A stretch of 64,000 bases of DNA. It comes from an uncultured Phascolarctobacterium sp. (GTDB taxonomy: Bacteria; Bacillota; Negativicutes; Acidaminococcales; Acidaminococcaceae). Under the pieces are notes generated by a model. That model was not told the origin of the DNA and ran no database searches. It worked only from the letters and a program-made list of their open reading frames with translations. A program made the translations under genes and the position numbers. The DNA lies in assembly GCA_958448515.1 (NCBI GenBank), contig CAUDEF010000003.1, forward strand, positions 69,427 through 133,426. Direction: 5' to 3'. Below, one piece after another: positions 17,839 to 25,892 of this stretch. The first letter of the stretch is position 1; every line of letters starts with the position of its first letter.

Positions 17839-18573
17839 TCAGCTGCATTCAGCAAGCCACTGACAAATCATCCTTCCAGCCTCATTATTACAGGTTCCCA
17901 GACTATGGTCACCATTTTCAAATACATGTAAAATTTTTCTGCCCTTTAAAAGTGCATAATTATCATAAGCCTGCTCAACAGTTACTGTTTCGTCAATTTT
18001 ACCATGCAGAATCATTACGGGAATATTTATATCACTTAAAGCCGCAGATAAATCATAATTATCAATATCTGTTAAAAAGTCTGGCGTTAAATCAAGACAG
18101 CCTCTTTCATCCTGCATATGCAGTACTTCACCGCTATCCAGCCTGTAATATAGCTCATCACCTAAAACCTGCCTGAATGTTTTGCGTAAATTATTAGGAG
18201 CTGACCAGAGTACAAGACCATGTATTAAGTTTAACCTGGCAGCAACAATAATTGATGCTGCGCCTCCCATACTGCGCCCCAGTAAAAATATTTTTTTATA
18301 CGGCAACAATACATTCACCTTTTCAACAACTGCCTGTAATTCCTCAATTTGATGTGATAAAATCTGACTGCCATTAAAATTAAAACGTATAACTGTTGCC
18401 TGATCAGAAAGCTGCTCAGCAAGTTCTATTGCACGTCCTCCTCCATCACGGCTGCCGCGAAACCCATGAGCCATAATAAGTACAGGAGATTCAGCCTTGT
18501 CACAGCTGCTGACGATACATTCTATTTCACCATAAGGCCCTGTAAAAATAAAGTTTTGCATTTGCTTCACCAC
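17839..18573 (-). CDS. Alpha/beta hydrolase
   Basis: The 244-residue cytoplasmic protein has the complete triad frame of the fold. The oxyanion-region motif is HGFRGSRDGGG, the nucleophile elbow is GRSMGG (Ser), the acid is in HGKIDETV and the His in NGDHSLG near the end. The substrate is unknown; the class includes acyl esterases and thioesterases. Its ATG lies inside the 3' end of the nuclease gene (7-nt overlap), so the two may be co-translated. Confidence 0.85.
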   Translation of the reverse strand: MVKQMQNFIFTGPYGEIECIVSSCDKAESPVLIMAHGFRGSRDGGGRAIELAEQLSDQATVIRFNFNGSQILSHQIEELQAVVEKVNVLLPYKKIFLLGRSMGGAASIIVAARLNLIHGLVLWSAPNNLRKTFRQVLGDELYYRLDSGEVLHMQDERGCLDLTPDFLTDIDNYDLSAALSDINIPVMILHGKIDETVTVEQAYDNYALLKGRKILHVFENGDHSLGTCNNEAGRMICQWLAECS

Positions 18574-19586
18574 TTATAACCTATATAAATTTCTTTTAAA
18601 TTTTCTAAACCAATATCTAAAATATTAGTTCCTGATTTTTTTATTTTTTCTTTATACAAAATCTCTAACATTTCTTCAACAACTTCATCACTACCATAAT
18701 GTAGCCTATTATGACAATTACCACATAAACATACCATGTTCTCAACAATATCTAAGTTATTCAGTCCATACTCTTTAATCTTTTCCATTGCTATAGGCAA
18801 TATATGATGTACTTCTAAATAGTTACGATTTTCATCCACAATAATGTTTTTTCTGAAAAAGTAATTTTCCATGCAGCCAAATCTATTTTCAAAAAAACAT
18901 TTATCCTGTGCTGCTTTTAAAGCAGCTTTTTTAATATCATGAGAACGATTATTTTCATAATACTCGCTATTACTTCTTAACTCTCGCTCCCTATCTTCTT
19001 TCAAATACTTTTCAAAATTTTCTTTCACATTTTCATCGAGCAATACTTTTTTAATTTTTTTATAATAGCTCTTACTATTTCCTTTTACTTCATTCCATTT
19101 TGGCATCTCACCAAATGCTAACATAAAATTATTTTTTATTAAATCTCTTATTTTCAAACTATCTTTTTCTTCATATTTACTTAAAGCAATAAAATATATT
19201 CTAACTGTTTCTGAAATAGTAGATTTTATATTCATGAATTCTAAATTTATTTTATTATATGTAGAGTTGCCTGCAACCCATTGTCCATTTTTACCAACAT
19301 GATCCACTGTACCTCCTTTAGCATAATTTTTACCTCTATCACTAAATCCTTTAGCCTTCCCTATATAAACAATTATTCCACTAACACATATAAAATATAT
19401 AATATACTTTCCCTCATACAATTCTTTTGAACTTTCAAGAAAATCTATTTTTTCTCTTATTTCATCATATTTATAAAAACACCCAGTATCTTGAATCTTC
19501 CAATTATCATTTATATTTTTTAATTCTGCTAAAAATCTTTCATGTTCTTTTACAATATCCATATCTGCCTTCTTCAGTAAATCCAT
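18567..19586 (-). CDS. Fused GIY-YIG-like / HNH endonuclease, AT-rich
   Basis: The second ATG (19586) was chosen because TGAGGT lies 8 nt before it; the first is at 19601. In the 339-residue product an N-terminal GIY-YIG-like segment is visible around residues 55-85: YFICVSGIIVYIGKAKGFSDR, with Gly, Tyr and Arg in the expected order (shown in part: IIVYIGKAKG). A lysine-rich helical linker follows. A complete HNH motif is at the C-terminus: VHHILPIAM, an Asn, then CLCGNCHNRLH. The gene is visibly richer in A and T than its neighbours, which suggests transfer. It could be a restriction-type defence nuclease or a homing-type enzyme; no methylase lies beside it. Confidence 0.75.
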   Translation of the reverse strand: MDLLKKADMDIVKEHERFLAELKNINDNWKIQDTGCFYKYDEIREKIDFLESSKELYEGKYIIYFICVSGIIVYIGKAKGFSDRGKNYAKGGTVDHVGKNGQWVAGNSTYNKINLEFMNIKSTISETVRIYFIALSKYEEKDSLKIRDLIKNNFMLAFGEMPKWNEVKGNSKSYYKKIKKVLLDENVKENFEKYLKEDRERELRSNSEYYENNRSHDIKKAALKAAQDKCFFENRFGCMENYFFRKNIIVDENRNYLEVHHILPIAMEKIKEYGLNNLDIVENMVCLCGNCHNRLHYGSDEVVEEMLEILYKEKIKKSGTNILDIGLENLKEIYIGYKW

Positions 19587-19639
19587 TAATTTATACCTCA
19601 TTTCAACAGCATTTTCGTACTGTAATAATTACACGCCAA

Positions 19640-19682
19640 AAACAAAAAACCTGCTGCAAGCTTTCGCTCACAGCAGGTTTTA
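19640..19682 (-). terminator. Terminator of the transporter gene
   Basis: On the minus strand the stem AACCTGCTG/CAGCAGGTT has an extended inner pairing GAGC/GCTT and a GAAA loop, followed by TTTTTTG. It lies about 30 nt past the transporter stop. Confidence 0.85.
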
Positions 19683-19710
19683 TACTTTCCTGTGTATAAC
19701 TTATATTAAA

Positions 19711-20985
19711 TTATTTGCCAGGGAAGAAAGGCCATACGATAGGAATTACAACCAGGGATACGATGAATGCTACAATTACCAAACCGGTACCGCATTTTAC
19801 ATAGTCCATGAATTTGTATCCGCCAGGGCCAAGTACCAGGGTGTTCGGAGGAGTACCAACAGGAGTTGCAAATGCGCAGGATGCTGCGACTGCAATTGCC
19901 ATTAATACTGCTTTAGGATCCGCACCGAGTTGTTGTGCAATCGCAATACCGATCGGGCAGAGCAGAGCTGCAGATGCAGTATTGGACATGAATTGGGTCA
20001 AGCCGCAGGACAGAACGAAGAGGATTGCGGTAACAACCATCGGAGAAGGAGAACCACCCATGAGACCTACGGTCCATTCAGCGATAAGTTTACCAGCACC
20101 AGTGGTGTCCATAGCTTTGGATACAGGCATCATACCTGCGAACAGGAAGATGGTTACCCAGTCGATAGAAGCATAAGCTTGTTTTTCAGTTAAGCAGCCG
20201 GTCAGTACGCAAACGAGAGCGCCAATTACTGCTGCCATTTCCAGAGATACACCAGGGATACCGATAGCCATGGTAATTACAACCAAAGCAAGGATAGCGC
20301 CGGAGATCATTTGTTTGCTGGAAGAAGTAGAAGAAGCTTCGATTTCTTGTTCGATTTCTTGGTCAGCATCAAGTTCAGCTTTCGGCAACAGGTGTTTACC
20401 GATGAACATCATGTAGAGCATACCTGCTACAGAAACAGGAATACCGATCCATGCGAATTCGAAGAAGGTGAAGGGTTCAAGACCAGCGGTGGTCATAGCA
20501 CCAACTGCAATAATGTTAGGCGGTGTACCAACCATAGTGATGATACCGCCCCAACCGCAGGCAAATGCCAAAGGCATTAACTGACGGGAAGCAGGAATCT
20601 TAGCTGCTGCGCAGATACCGAGTGCTACAGGAAGTAAGCAAGCTGCAGTACCGGTGTTGGAAAGTACGGAAGACAAGCAGGTACCAACCATCATCAAGCC
20701 GAACATCAGGCTGTTTTCACTGGTACCGCACATCTTTACTACCATGCCGCCGACTTTTTGTGCTAAACCAGTGTAGAACATGGAAGCACCTACAACGAAC
20801 ATGCCTGCGAAAAGCACTACGGTAGAGTCAGACAAACCGGAGAATACTTGTTTTGCAGGAATAAAGCCTAACAAGCCGCATGCGATTGCGCCTGCCATAG
20901 CAGTAATTGCCAAAGGAATAAGTTCAGTTACGAATAAAAGTGCAACTACTGCCAACAGAATTAAACATTTTACTGCTGGGGACAT
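19711..20985 (-). CDS. DASS/SLC13-family sodium:dicarboxylate-type transporter
   Basis: The 424-residue integral membrane protein has about 11 hydrophobic segments. The two SNT substrate/sodium motifs of the family are present in repeats, SSVLSNTGTAA near residue 110 and MSNTASAALL near 340, each paired with a MVGTPPNIIAVG or TPVGTPPNTLVLG loop. SLC13 members move succinate and other dicarboxylates; succinate is a likely substrate but this is inference. The gene is more GC-rich than its neighbours and looks like dnaK in codon choice, which points to high expression. GGAGG precedes the ATG. A Crp/Fnr gene lies upstream, with a palindrome in between. Confidence 0.9.
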   Translation of the reverse strand: MSPAVKCLILLAVVALLFVTELIPLAITAMAGAIACGLLGFIPAKQVFSGLSDSTVVLFAGMFVVGASMFYTGLAQKVGGMVVKMCGTSENSLMFGLMMVGTCLSSVLSNTGTAACLLPVALGICAAAKIPASRQLMPLAFACGWGGIITMVGTPPNIIAVGAMTTAGLEPFTFFEFAWIGIPVSVAGMLYMMFIGKHLLPKAELDADQEIEQEIEASSTSSSKQMISGAILALVVITMAIGIPGVSLEMAAVIGALVCVLTGCLTEKQAYASIDWVTIFLFAGMMPVSKAMDTTGAGKLIAEWTVGLMGGSPSPMVVTAILFVLSCGLTQFMSNTASAALLCPIGIAIAQQLGADPKAVLMAIAVAASCAFATPVGTPPNTLVLGPGGYKFMDYVKCGTGLVIVAFIVSLVVIPIVWPFFPGK

Positions 20986-21130
20986 TATAATTCCTCCTTT
21001 TAAAATTTTTACAGATCATCATCTGCAACTCCATAATAACAATATATAGATATTTTATCTGTTGCAAAAGCAACATTTGCTATTTTAGTAGCTTTATTTA
21101 CTAATTTAGTTAATAAAGTTAGTGAAGTCA
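20986..21130 (-). promoter_or_regulatory. Transporter promoter with GTTGC-N4-GCAAC operator
   Basis: A perfect palindrome TGTTGC-AAAA-GCAACA lies at 21060-21075. On the minus strand a -10-like TATTAT (21038-21033) is centred 32 bp downstream of the palindrome centre. That is the spacing of a class II Crp/Fnr activator site (about -41.5). The same core occurs twice upstream of the adjacent Crp/Fnr gene. Further AT-rich inverted segments lie at 21088-21125. Confidence 0.6.
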
Positions 21131-21166
21131 AAAACAAAAAAGATGAAGGCTGCATCAGCCTTCACC
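21130..21166 (-). terminator. Terminator of the Crp/Fnr gene
   Basis: A 9-bp stem TGAAGGCTG/CAGCCTTCA (21144-21164) with a 3-nt loop is followed on the minus strand by TCTTTTTTG. It separates the regulator from the transporter, so each has its own promoter. Confidence 0.8.
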
Positions 21167-21179
21167 TAATATGTATATT

Positions 21180-21851
21180 TTATTTTCTTAATATCTCAAA
21201 TACATTTTTTTCAAAAGTAATAAGACCATCTTCTCTCATTTTAGAAAGCTCTCTGGTTAAAGCACTTCTGTCTGCATCAAGATAATTAGCCATATCTGTA
21301 CGGCTGAACGGTATTACTACTTTGTCACTCTTCTGATTAGCTGCTTCCTGTTCAAGATAAGCCAGAATCTTTCCACGCAAAGTCTTTTTGCATAAAATTT
21401 CTGTCTTCTCAATTAACTTGGTATTATTATCAGCCAAAATAGACACTATATTACATACAAGCTTTCCCTGAATAATTTTATCGTCAGTACTGCTGGTCAT
21501 AACCTTACCAAATGGCAGCATCAGTATTTCACTGTCACTGGCAGCAAAATAACTTACAATACTGCGGTCACCCCTGCGTCCAAGAAAGTTCTCAGCAAAA
21601 ACAGAACCTGCTCCCAAGTTGGCAATAATAGATTTATCACCCCAGATATCTTCTTTTATAACCTGTACAGTTCCGTTAATAACCACACATAAATTTTCTA
21701 TGCAATCCCCAGCCAGATAAATATAATCTGATTTATGAAATGACTTTACCAAGGCATTTACCTTGTTTAAAACATCCTTAACTTCGTCAATTGCCAGTCC
21801 TTCAAACAATGGTACATCACTTATCTTTTGTAAAGTTATTTTTGCATCCAT
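21180..21851 (-). CDS. Crp/Fnr-family transcription regulator
   Basis: The 223-residue product has an N-terminal cyclic-nucleotide-type beta-roll (about residues 12-125), a dimerisation helix, and a C-terminal winged helix with recognition helix DRSALTRELSKM. An N-terminal Fe-S cysteine cluster of the FNR type is absent; the few cysteines (near 50, 55, 133, 153) do not form it. The ligand is therefore unknown. Upstream lie two GTTGC-N4-GCAAC palindromes, and a third is in front of the neighbouring transporter. These are the best candidates for its operator, implying autoregulation and control of dicarboxylate uptake (inference). Confidence 0.88.
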   Translation of the reverse strand: MDAKITLQKISDVPLFEGLAIDEVKDVLNKVNALVKSFHKSDYIYLAGDCIENLCVVINGTVQVIKEDIWGDKSIIANLGAGSVFAENFLGRRGDRSIVSYFAASDSEILMLPFGKVMTSSTDDKIIQGKLVCNIVSILADNNTKLIEKTEILCKKTLRGKILAYLEQEAANQKSDKVVIPFSRTDMANYLDADRSALTRELSKMREDGLITFEKNVFEILRK

Positions 21852-21967
21852 TTTCTCACCTTATTTCATCTTCTAATATTTTATGGACCTGTTGATCGTC
21901 ATATCTATCTTAAATTATATAGATAAATATTATTATGTAAATATTTTGTAACTAATTTAACTGTTTA

Positions 21968-21999
21968 GTAAGTTTTGTTGCAGGTGCAACAAAACTTAC
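21968..21999. promoter_or_regulatory. 32-bp perfect palindrome upstream of the Crp/Fnr gene
   Basis: GTAAGTTTTGTTGC, a 4-nt centre AGGT, then its exact complement GCAACAAAACTTAC. It has no T run on either side, so it is not a terminator. The core is GTTGC-N4-GCAAC. A minus-strand -10 box TATAAT lies at 21919-21914, putting the palindrome roughly 65 bp farther upstream. It is probably an operator for autoregulation. The rest of 21852-22140 is AT-rich without a visible gene. Confidence 0.6.
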
Positions 22000-22140
22000 A
22001 TAAAACTAATAAACTCAGATGTCTGTAAACTATATTTTTATTATTATTTTTTACAACACATTAAATGAAAATCTTATATTGTATTATTTAATTTTTAATA
22101 CATATATTTTAAATAAAGAAAACAATACTTCATACAGTAT

Positions 22141-22183
22141 TTGTTGCTTTAGCAACGAACATATTTTATAAACCAGATATAAT
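22141..22183 (+). promoter_or_regulatory. Activator-type promoter driving the small RNA candidate
   Basis: The palindrome GTTGC-TTTA-GCAAC (22143-22156) is centred 31 bp upstream of a consensus -10 TATAAT (22178-22183). This is the geometry of a class II Crp/Fnr-dependent promoter, and no good -35 box is present. The predicted transcript start is near 22190. Confidence 0.55.
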
Positions 22184-22189
22184 TTAATT

Positions 22190-22284
22190 AACAGCAAACG
22201 AGACATTTGCTTGGGACATTAGTTCTTCTAGTGTCAAAATTTTTACCGGATATATGAAGTTCAGCATATATCCGGTCTTTTTTA
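22190..22284 (+). ncRNA. Candidate Crp/Fnr-controlled small RNA (about 95 nt)
   Basis: After the promoter at 22141-22183 come three hairpins. SL1 is AGCAAA/TTTGCT (22193-22211, 7-nt loop). SL2 is GACATTAG/CTAGTGTC (22215-22235, loop TTCTT, one G-T pair). SL3 is a 12-bp terminator stem (22245-22256 with 22265-22276), followed by CTTTTTT. No open reading frame with a ribosome binding site fits. SL2 and SL3 are joined by a single-stranded CAAAATTTTT-type linker that could pair with a target. The alternative is an attenuated leader of ogt, whose ATG lies 54 nt beyond. Confidence 0.5.
22245..22284 (+). terminator. Terminator closing the small RNA candidate
   Basis: A 12-bp perfect stem ACCGGATATATG/CATATATCCGGT with an 8-nt loop is followed by CTTTTTTAT. 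Confidence 0.85.
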
Positions 22285-22337
22285 TGTTATGATAATATGT
22301 GCTGCATTAACATTCTATCTTTATACATGGAGGCAAA

Positions 22338-22823
22338 ATGTATTTTACAAAATATAAAATTAATTCTTATGAACTTTTTCTTACTGCTTCTGACGATTGC
22401 CTGCTTAGCGTAGAATTTATACAAACGGAAAACACCTTTAATATGTTTAATATGACCTGCACTCAGAATTCAGTTCTGTCTATGGCGATACAGCAGCTGG
22501 ATGAATATTTTGCCGGATCAAGGCAAACTTTTCATCTGCCACTGCAGCTGCATGGTACTGCTTTTCAGCGAAATGTCTGGCATGAACTCATAAACATACC
22601 ATATGGAAGTACCGCCACATATAAAGAGCTTGCAGAACGTATGGGAAAACCTAAAGCATTCCGTGCCGTTGGTAATGCCTGCAATAAAAATCCTTTTCCC
22701 ATAATCATTCCCTGTCATCGCGTTATCGGCAGCAGCGGCAGTATGACCGGTTATGCCGGAGGTATTGAGTTAAAAAATTTTTTATTAAATCTTGAACAAA
22801 CAAAAAACAGACGTACTTGCTGA
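22338..22823 (+). CDS. ogt: Methylated-DNA--protein-cysteine methyltransferase
   Basis: The 161-residue repair protein removes alkyl groups from O6-alkylguanine by transfer to its own cysteine. The active-site motif IPCHRVIGSSG is present, preceded by the DNA-binding helix region YKELAERMGKPKAFRAVGNA, with the asparagine hinge NACNKNPF. The N-terminal domain is short, as in Ogt rather than Ada. GGAGG precedes the ATG. The stop codon lies in the loop of a bidirectional terminator shared with dnaJ. Confidence 0.93.
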   Translation: MYFTKYKINSYELFLTASDDCLLSVEFIQTENTFNMFNMTCTQNSVLSMAIQQLDEYFAGSRQTFHLPLQLHGTAFQRNVWHELINIPYGSTATYKELAERMGKPKAFRAVGNACNKNPFPIIIPCHRVIGSSGSMTGYAGGIELKNFLLNLEQTKNRRTC

Positions 22824-22841
22824 ACAAGTACGTCTGTTTTC
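22803..22841. terminator. Bidirectional terminator between ogt and dnaJ
   Basis: A 13-bp perfect stem ACAGACGTACTTG/CAAGTACGTCTGT (22807-22819, 22825-22837) has loop CTGAA. A run of A lies on the left and T on the right. The ogt stop (22821-22823) is inside the loop and the dnaJ stop is 5 nt from the stem. Confidence 0.88.
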
Positions 22842-23990
22842 TTATTTAAAAAAGTCTTTAACCTTATTTAAAAAACTTTTTTCTTCAGGATTAATATTAT
22901 CCTTACTTATATCCGCAAATTTTTGCAGTGCATCCTTTTGTTTATCCGATAATTTGGTAGGCACAACAACTTTAATTCTTACAAGCTGATCACCACGTTG
23001 TCCGCCTCTGAGGCTGGGAATACCCTTGCCTTTAATACGCAGCACCTTGCCAGGCTGAGTACCTTCAGGAACCTTCATGGTAACCTGTCCATCAAGTGTA
23101 GGAACTTTAATTTCCGCGCCTAATGTAGCCTGTACTATATTAATAGGCACCTCACATAATACCGTAGTACCATCACGTTCAAAGAACTTATGGGGCTTCA
23201 CGTACAGATATACGTATAAATCACCGCTTGGGCCGCCTTTTACACCTGCTTCACCCTCACCGGATACACGCAGCCGGGAGCCATTGTCAACACCCGCAGG
23301 TATTTTCACCTTAAGTTTCTTAGTTTTCTTTACAGTACCTGTTCCACGGCATTCACGGCATGGATTGCTGATAATTTTACCTTCTCCATGACAACGTGAA
23401 CACGGACGTTCATTAACCATCTGCCCAAACATTGTATTCTGGGTAAAACGAATATATCCGCTGCCATGACACTCAGGGCATGTTTCTACTTTAGAACCGG
23501 GTTCAGCGCCATCACCATGGCAGTGATCACATTTTTCTGCACGATTTAAAGAAATTTCCTTTTCAAGACCAAATGCAGCTTCTTCAAAGGAGATTTCCAG
23601 ATCAAAACGCAGGTCAGCACCGCGCTGAGGACCGGCATTATTACTTCTGCCGCCACGACCCTGTCCTCCAAAGAACATATCAAAGATATCTTCCATGCCG
23701 CTGCCGCCAAAACCACCGAATCCACCAAAGCCGCCTGCTCCAGGACCGCCGCCCATGCCGCCGTTTTCAAAAGCGGCATGTCCGAACTGGTCATACTGAG
23801 CACGTTTCTGTTCATCAGACAGAACGCTGTAGGCTTCGTTACATTCTTTAAATTTTTCAGCAGCTTCAGGATTATCTTTATTTAAGTCAGGATGATACTT
23901 ACGCGCCAATTTGCGGTATGCTTTTTTCAGCTCATCTTGGGCAGCTGTTTTAGACACACCCAGGACCTCGTAATAATCTCTCTTACTCAA
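22842..23990 (-). CDS. dnaJ: DnaJ, Hsp40 co-chaperone
   Basis: The 382-residue product stimulates DnaK ATP hydrolysis and delivers clients. It has a J domain with the HPD motif (RKYHPDLN) at about residues 5-70, a Gly/Phe-rich linker (GGFGGFGGFGGSG, about 75-105) and four CxxCxGxG zinc repeats (CDHCHGDG, CPECHGSG, CSRCHGEG, CRECRGTG), then the C-terminal substrate-binding domain. Type I DnaJ, normal length. It is the last gene of hrcA-grpE-dnaK-dnaJ, 20 nt after dnaK. Confidence 0.97.
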   Translation of the reverse strand: MSKRDYYEVLGVSKTAAQDELKKAYRKLARKYHPDLNKDNPEAAEKFKECNEAYSVLSDEQKRAQYDQFGHAAFENGGMGGGPGAGGFGGFGGFGGSGMEDIFDMFFGGQGRGGRSNNAGPQRGADLRFDLEISFEEAAFGLEKEISLNRAEKCDHCHGDGAEPGSKVETCPECHGSGYIRFTQNTMFGQMVNERPCSRCHGEGKIISNPCRECRGTGTVKKTKKLKVKIPAGVDNGSRLRVSGEGEAGVKGGPSGDLYVYLYVKPHKFFERDGTTVLCEVPINIVQATLGAEIKVPTLDGQVTMKVPEGTQPGKVLRIKGKGIPSLRGGQRGDQLVRIKVVVPTKLSDKQKDALQKFADISKDNINPEEKSFLNKVKDFFK

Positions 23991-24010
23991 GGTTTACACC
24001 ATCCTAATTA

Positions 24011-25837
24011 TTATTTCTTATCTTCGTCAACAACTTCAGCATCAACTACATCATCGTCTGCTTTTTTAGCGCCTTCAGCACCTTGCTGCGCACCTTTGGC
24101 AGCTTCAGTTTCTTTGTAAAGTTCAGCAGAAAGTTCATACAAAGGTTTGGTCAAAGCTTCGGTATCAGCTTTGATTTTTTCCAGATCTTCGCCTTTCATG
24201 GATTCTTTCAGAGTATCCATAGCAGCTTTAACTTTAGCAATCAAATCATCTTTGCCTTTGCCTTCCATGTCTTTCATGGTTTTTTCAGCCTGATAGCACA
24301 GGGAGTCTGCCTGATTGCGTACTTCTACGCCTTCTTTACGTTTTTTATCAGCTTCAGCATTAGCTTCTGCTTCTTTTACCATTCTTTCAACTTCTTCTTT
24401 ATCAAGAGAGCCGGAGGAAGTAATGGTGATTTTTTGTTCTTTGCCAGTTCCAAGGTCTTTAGCACTTACGTTAACAATACCGTTAGCATCAATATCGAAA
24501 GCAACTTCGATTTTCGGTACTCCACGAGGAGCAGCAGGAATACCGCTCAGCTCAAAACGGCCGAGAGTTTTGTTGTCGGCAGCCATTTCACGTTCACCCT
24601 GCAGAACATGGATATCAACGGAAGGTTGGTTATCTGCAGCAGTGGAGAATACTTGCTTTTTAGAAGTAGGAATAGTGGTGTTGCGGTCAATAATTTTGGT
24701 GAATACACCGCCAAGGGTTTCGATACCCAGGGAAAGCGGAGTTACGTCCAGCAGAAGAACGTCTTTAACTTCGCCTGCCAGTACGCCAGCCTGAATAGCT
24801 GCACCAATTGCAACGCATTCGTCAGGGTTTACGCCACGATGAGGTTCTTTGCCAATGAATTTTTTAATAGCTTCCTGTACAGCAGGAATACGGGAAGAAC
24901 CGCCTACAAGAATTACTTTTTGAATATCAGATGCAGACAAACCTGCGTCAGCCATAGCCTGACGGGTCGGTCCCATAGTACGTTCTACCAGATCAGCAGT
25001 CATTTCTTCAAATTTAGCACGGGTCAGATCCATATCCAGATGTTTCGGGCCGTCAGCACCTGCAGTAATAAACGGCAGGTTGATGTTGGTGGTCAATACG
25101 CCGGACAATTCGATTTTTGCTTTTTCAGCAGCTTCACGCAAACGCTGCATAGCCATTCTGTCGGTAGAAAGGTCAATACCTTCTGCTTTTTTGAATTCAC
25201 TTACCAGCCAGTCAATAATTTTTTGGTCAAAATCATCGCCGCCAAGGTGAGTATCACCATTGGTTGCTTTTACTTCAAATACGCCATCACCCATTTCAAG
25301 GATGGATACGTCGAAGGTACCGCCGCCAAGGTCATAAACAAGAACGGTATGGTCATCAGTTTTATCAATACCGTAAGCTAAAGCTGCAGCAGTAGGTTCG
25401 TTGATAATACGCAGAACTTCAAGACCTGCAATTTTGCCTGCGTCTTTAGTTGCCTGACGTTGGCTGTCAGAGAAATATGCAGGAACAGTGATAACTGCCT
25501 GAGTTACAGTTTCGCCAAGATATTTTTCTGCGTCACCTTTCAGCTTTTGCAGAATCATTGCGGAAATTTCTTCCGGAGAGTATTTTTTGTCATCAATTGC
25601 TACTTTGTAAGTAGTACCCATATGACGTTTAATAGAGCTGATGGTTCTGTCCGGATTGGAAACAGCCTGACGTTTAGCCAGTTGGCCTACAAGGCGTTCA
25701 CCGGTTTTGGAAAAACCAACAACAGACGGAGTTAAACGGCTTCCTTCCTGATTTGTAATAACGGTAGGCTCGCCGCCTTCCATAACAGCTACAACAGAGT
25801 TTGTAGTACCTAAGTCAATACCAATTACTTTAGACAT
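24011..25837 (-). CDS. dnaK: DnaK, Hsp70 chaperone
   Basis: The 608-residue product has a complete ATPase domain (IGIDLGTTNSVVAVMEGG at the start, VYDLGGGTFDVSILE, VGGSSRIPAVQ), the linker DVLLLDVTPLSLGIET, a substrate domain and an acidic tail ending in EVVDEDKK. It folds and protects proteins with GrpE and DnaJ. GGAGG precedes the ATG. It lies 55 nt after grpE. Confidence 0.98.
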   Translation of the reverse strand: MSKVIGIDLGTTNSVVAVMEGGEPTVITNQEGSRLTPSVVGFSKTGERLVGQLAKRQAVSNPDRTISSIKRHMGTTYKVAIDDKKYSPEEISAMILQKLKGDAEKYLGETVTQAVITVPAYFSDSQRQATKDAGKIAGLEVLRIINEPTAAALAYGIDKTDDHTVLVYDLGGGTFDVSILEMGDGVFEVKATNGDTHLGGDDFDQKIIDWLVSEFKKAEGIDLSTDRMAMQRLREAAEKAKIELSGVLTTNINLPFITAGADGPKHLDMDLTRAKFEEMTADLVERTMGPTRQAMADAGLSASDIQKVILVGGSSRIPAVQEAIKKFIGKEPHRGVNPDECVAIGAAIQAGVLAGEVKDVLLLDVTPLSLGIETLGGVFTKIIDRNTTIPTSKKQVFSTAADNQPSVDIHVLQGEREMAADNKTLGRFELSGIPAAPRGVPKIEVAFDIDANGIVNVSAKDLGTGKEQKITITSSGSLDKEEVERMVKEAEANAEADKKRKEGVEVRNQADSLCYQAEKTMKDMEGKGKDDLIAKVKAAMDTLKESMKGEDLEKIKADTEALTKPLYELSAELYKETEAAKGAQQGAEGAKKADDDVVDAEVVDEDKK

Positions 25838-25892
25838 TCTTAATTCCTCCTAAAAATATACGCTTATTGGAAATTTATTTCAGAGCATCGCA

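Noticed and set aside
19808..20825. Several plus-strand frames opposite the transporter
   Set aside because: They lie opposite a GC-richer gene with strong codon bias, and none has a start signal.
23685..23760. Gly-Gly-Phe-type short repeats
   Set aside because: They are the ordinary Gly/Phe linker of DnaJ.
24083..25381. A 432-codon frame on the plus strand opposite dnaK
   Set aside because: It is the antisense shadow of a highly biased gene, with a Phe/Ser-rich translation, no ribosome binding site and no family likeness.
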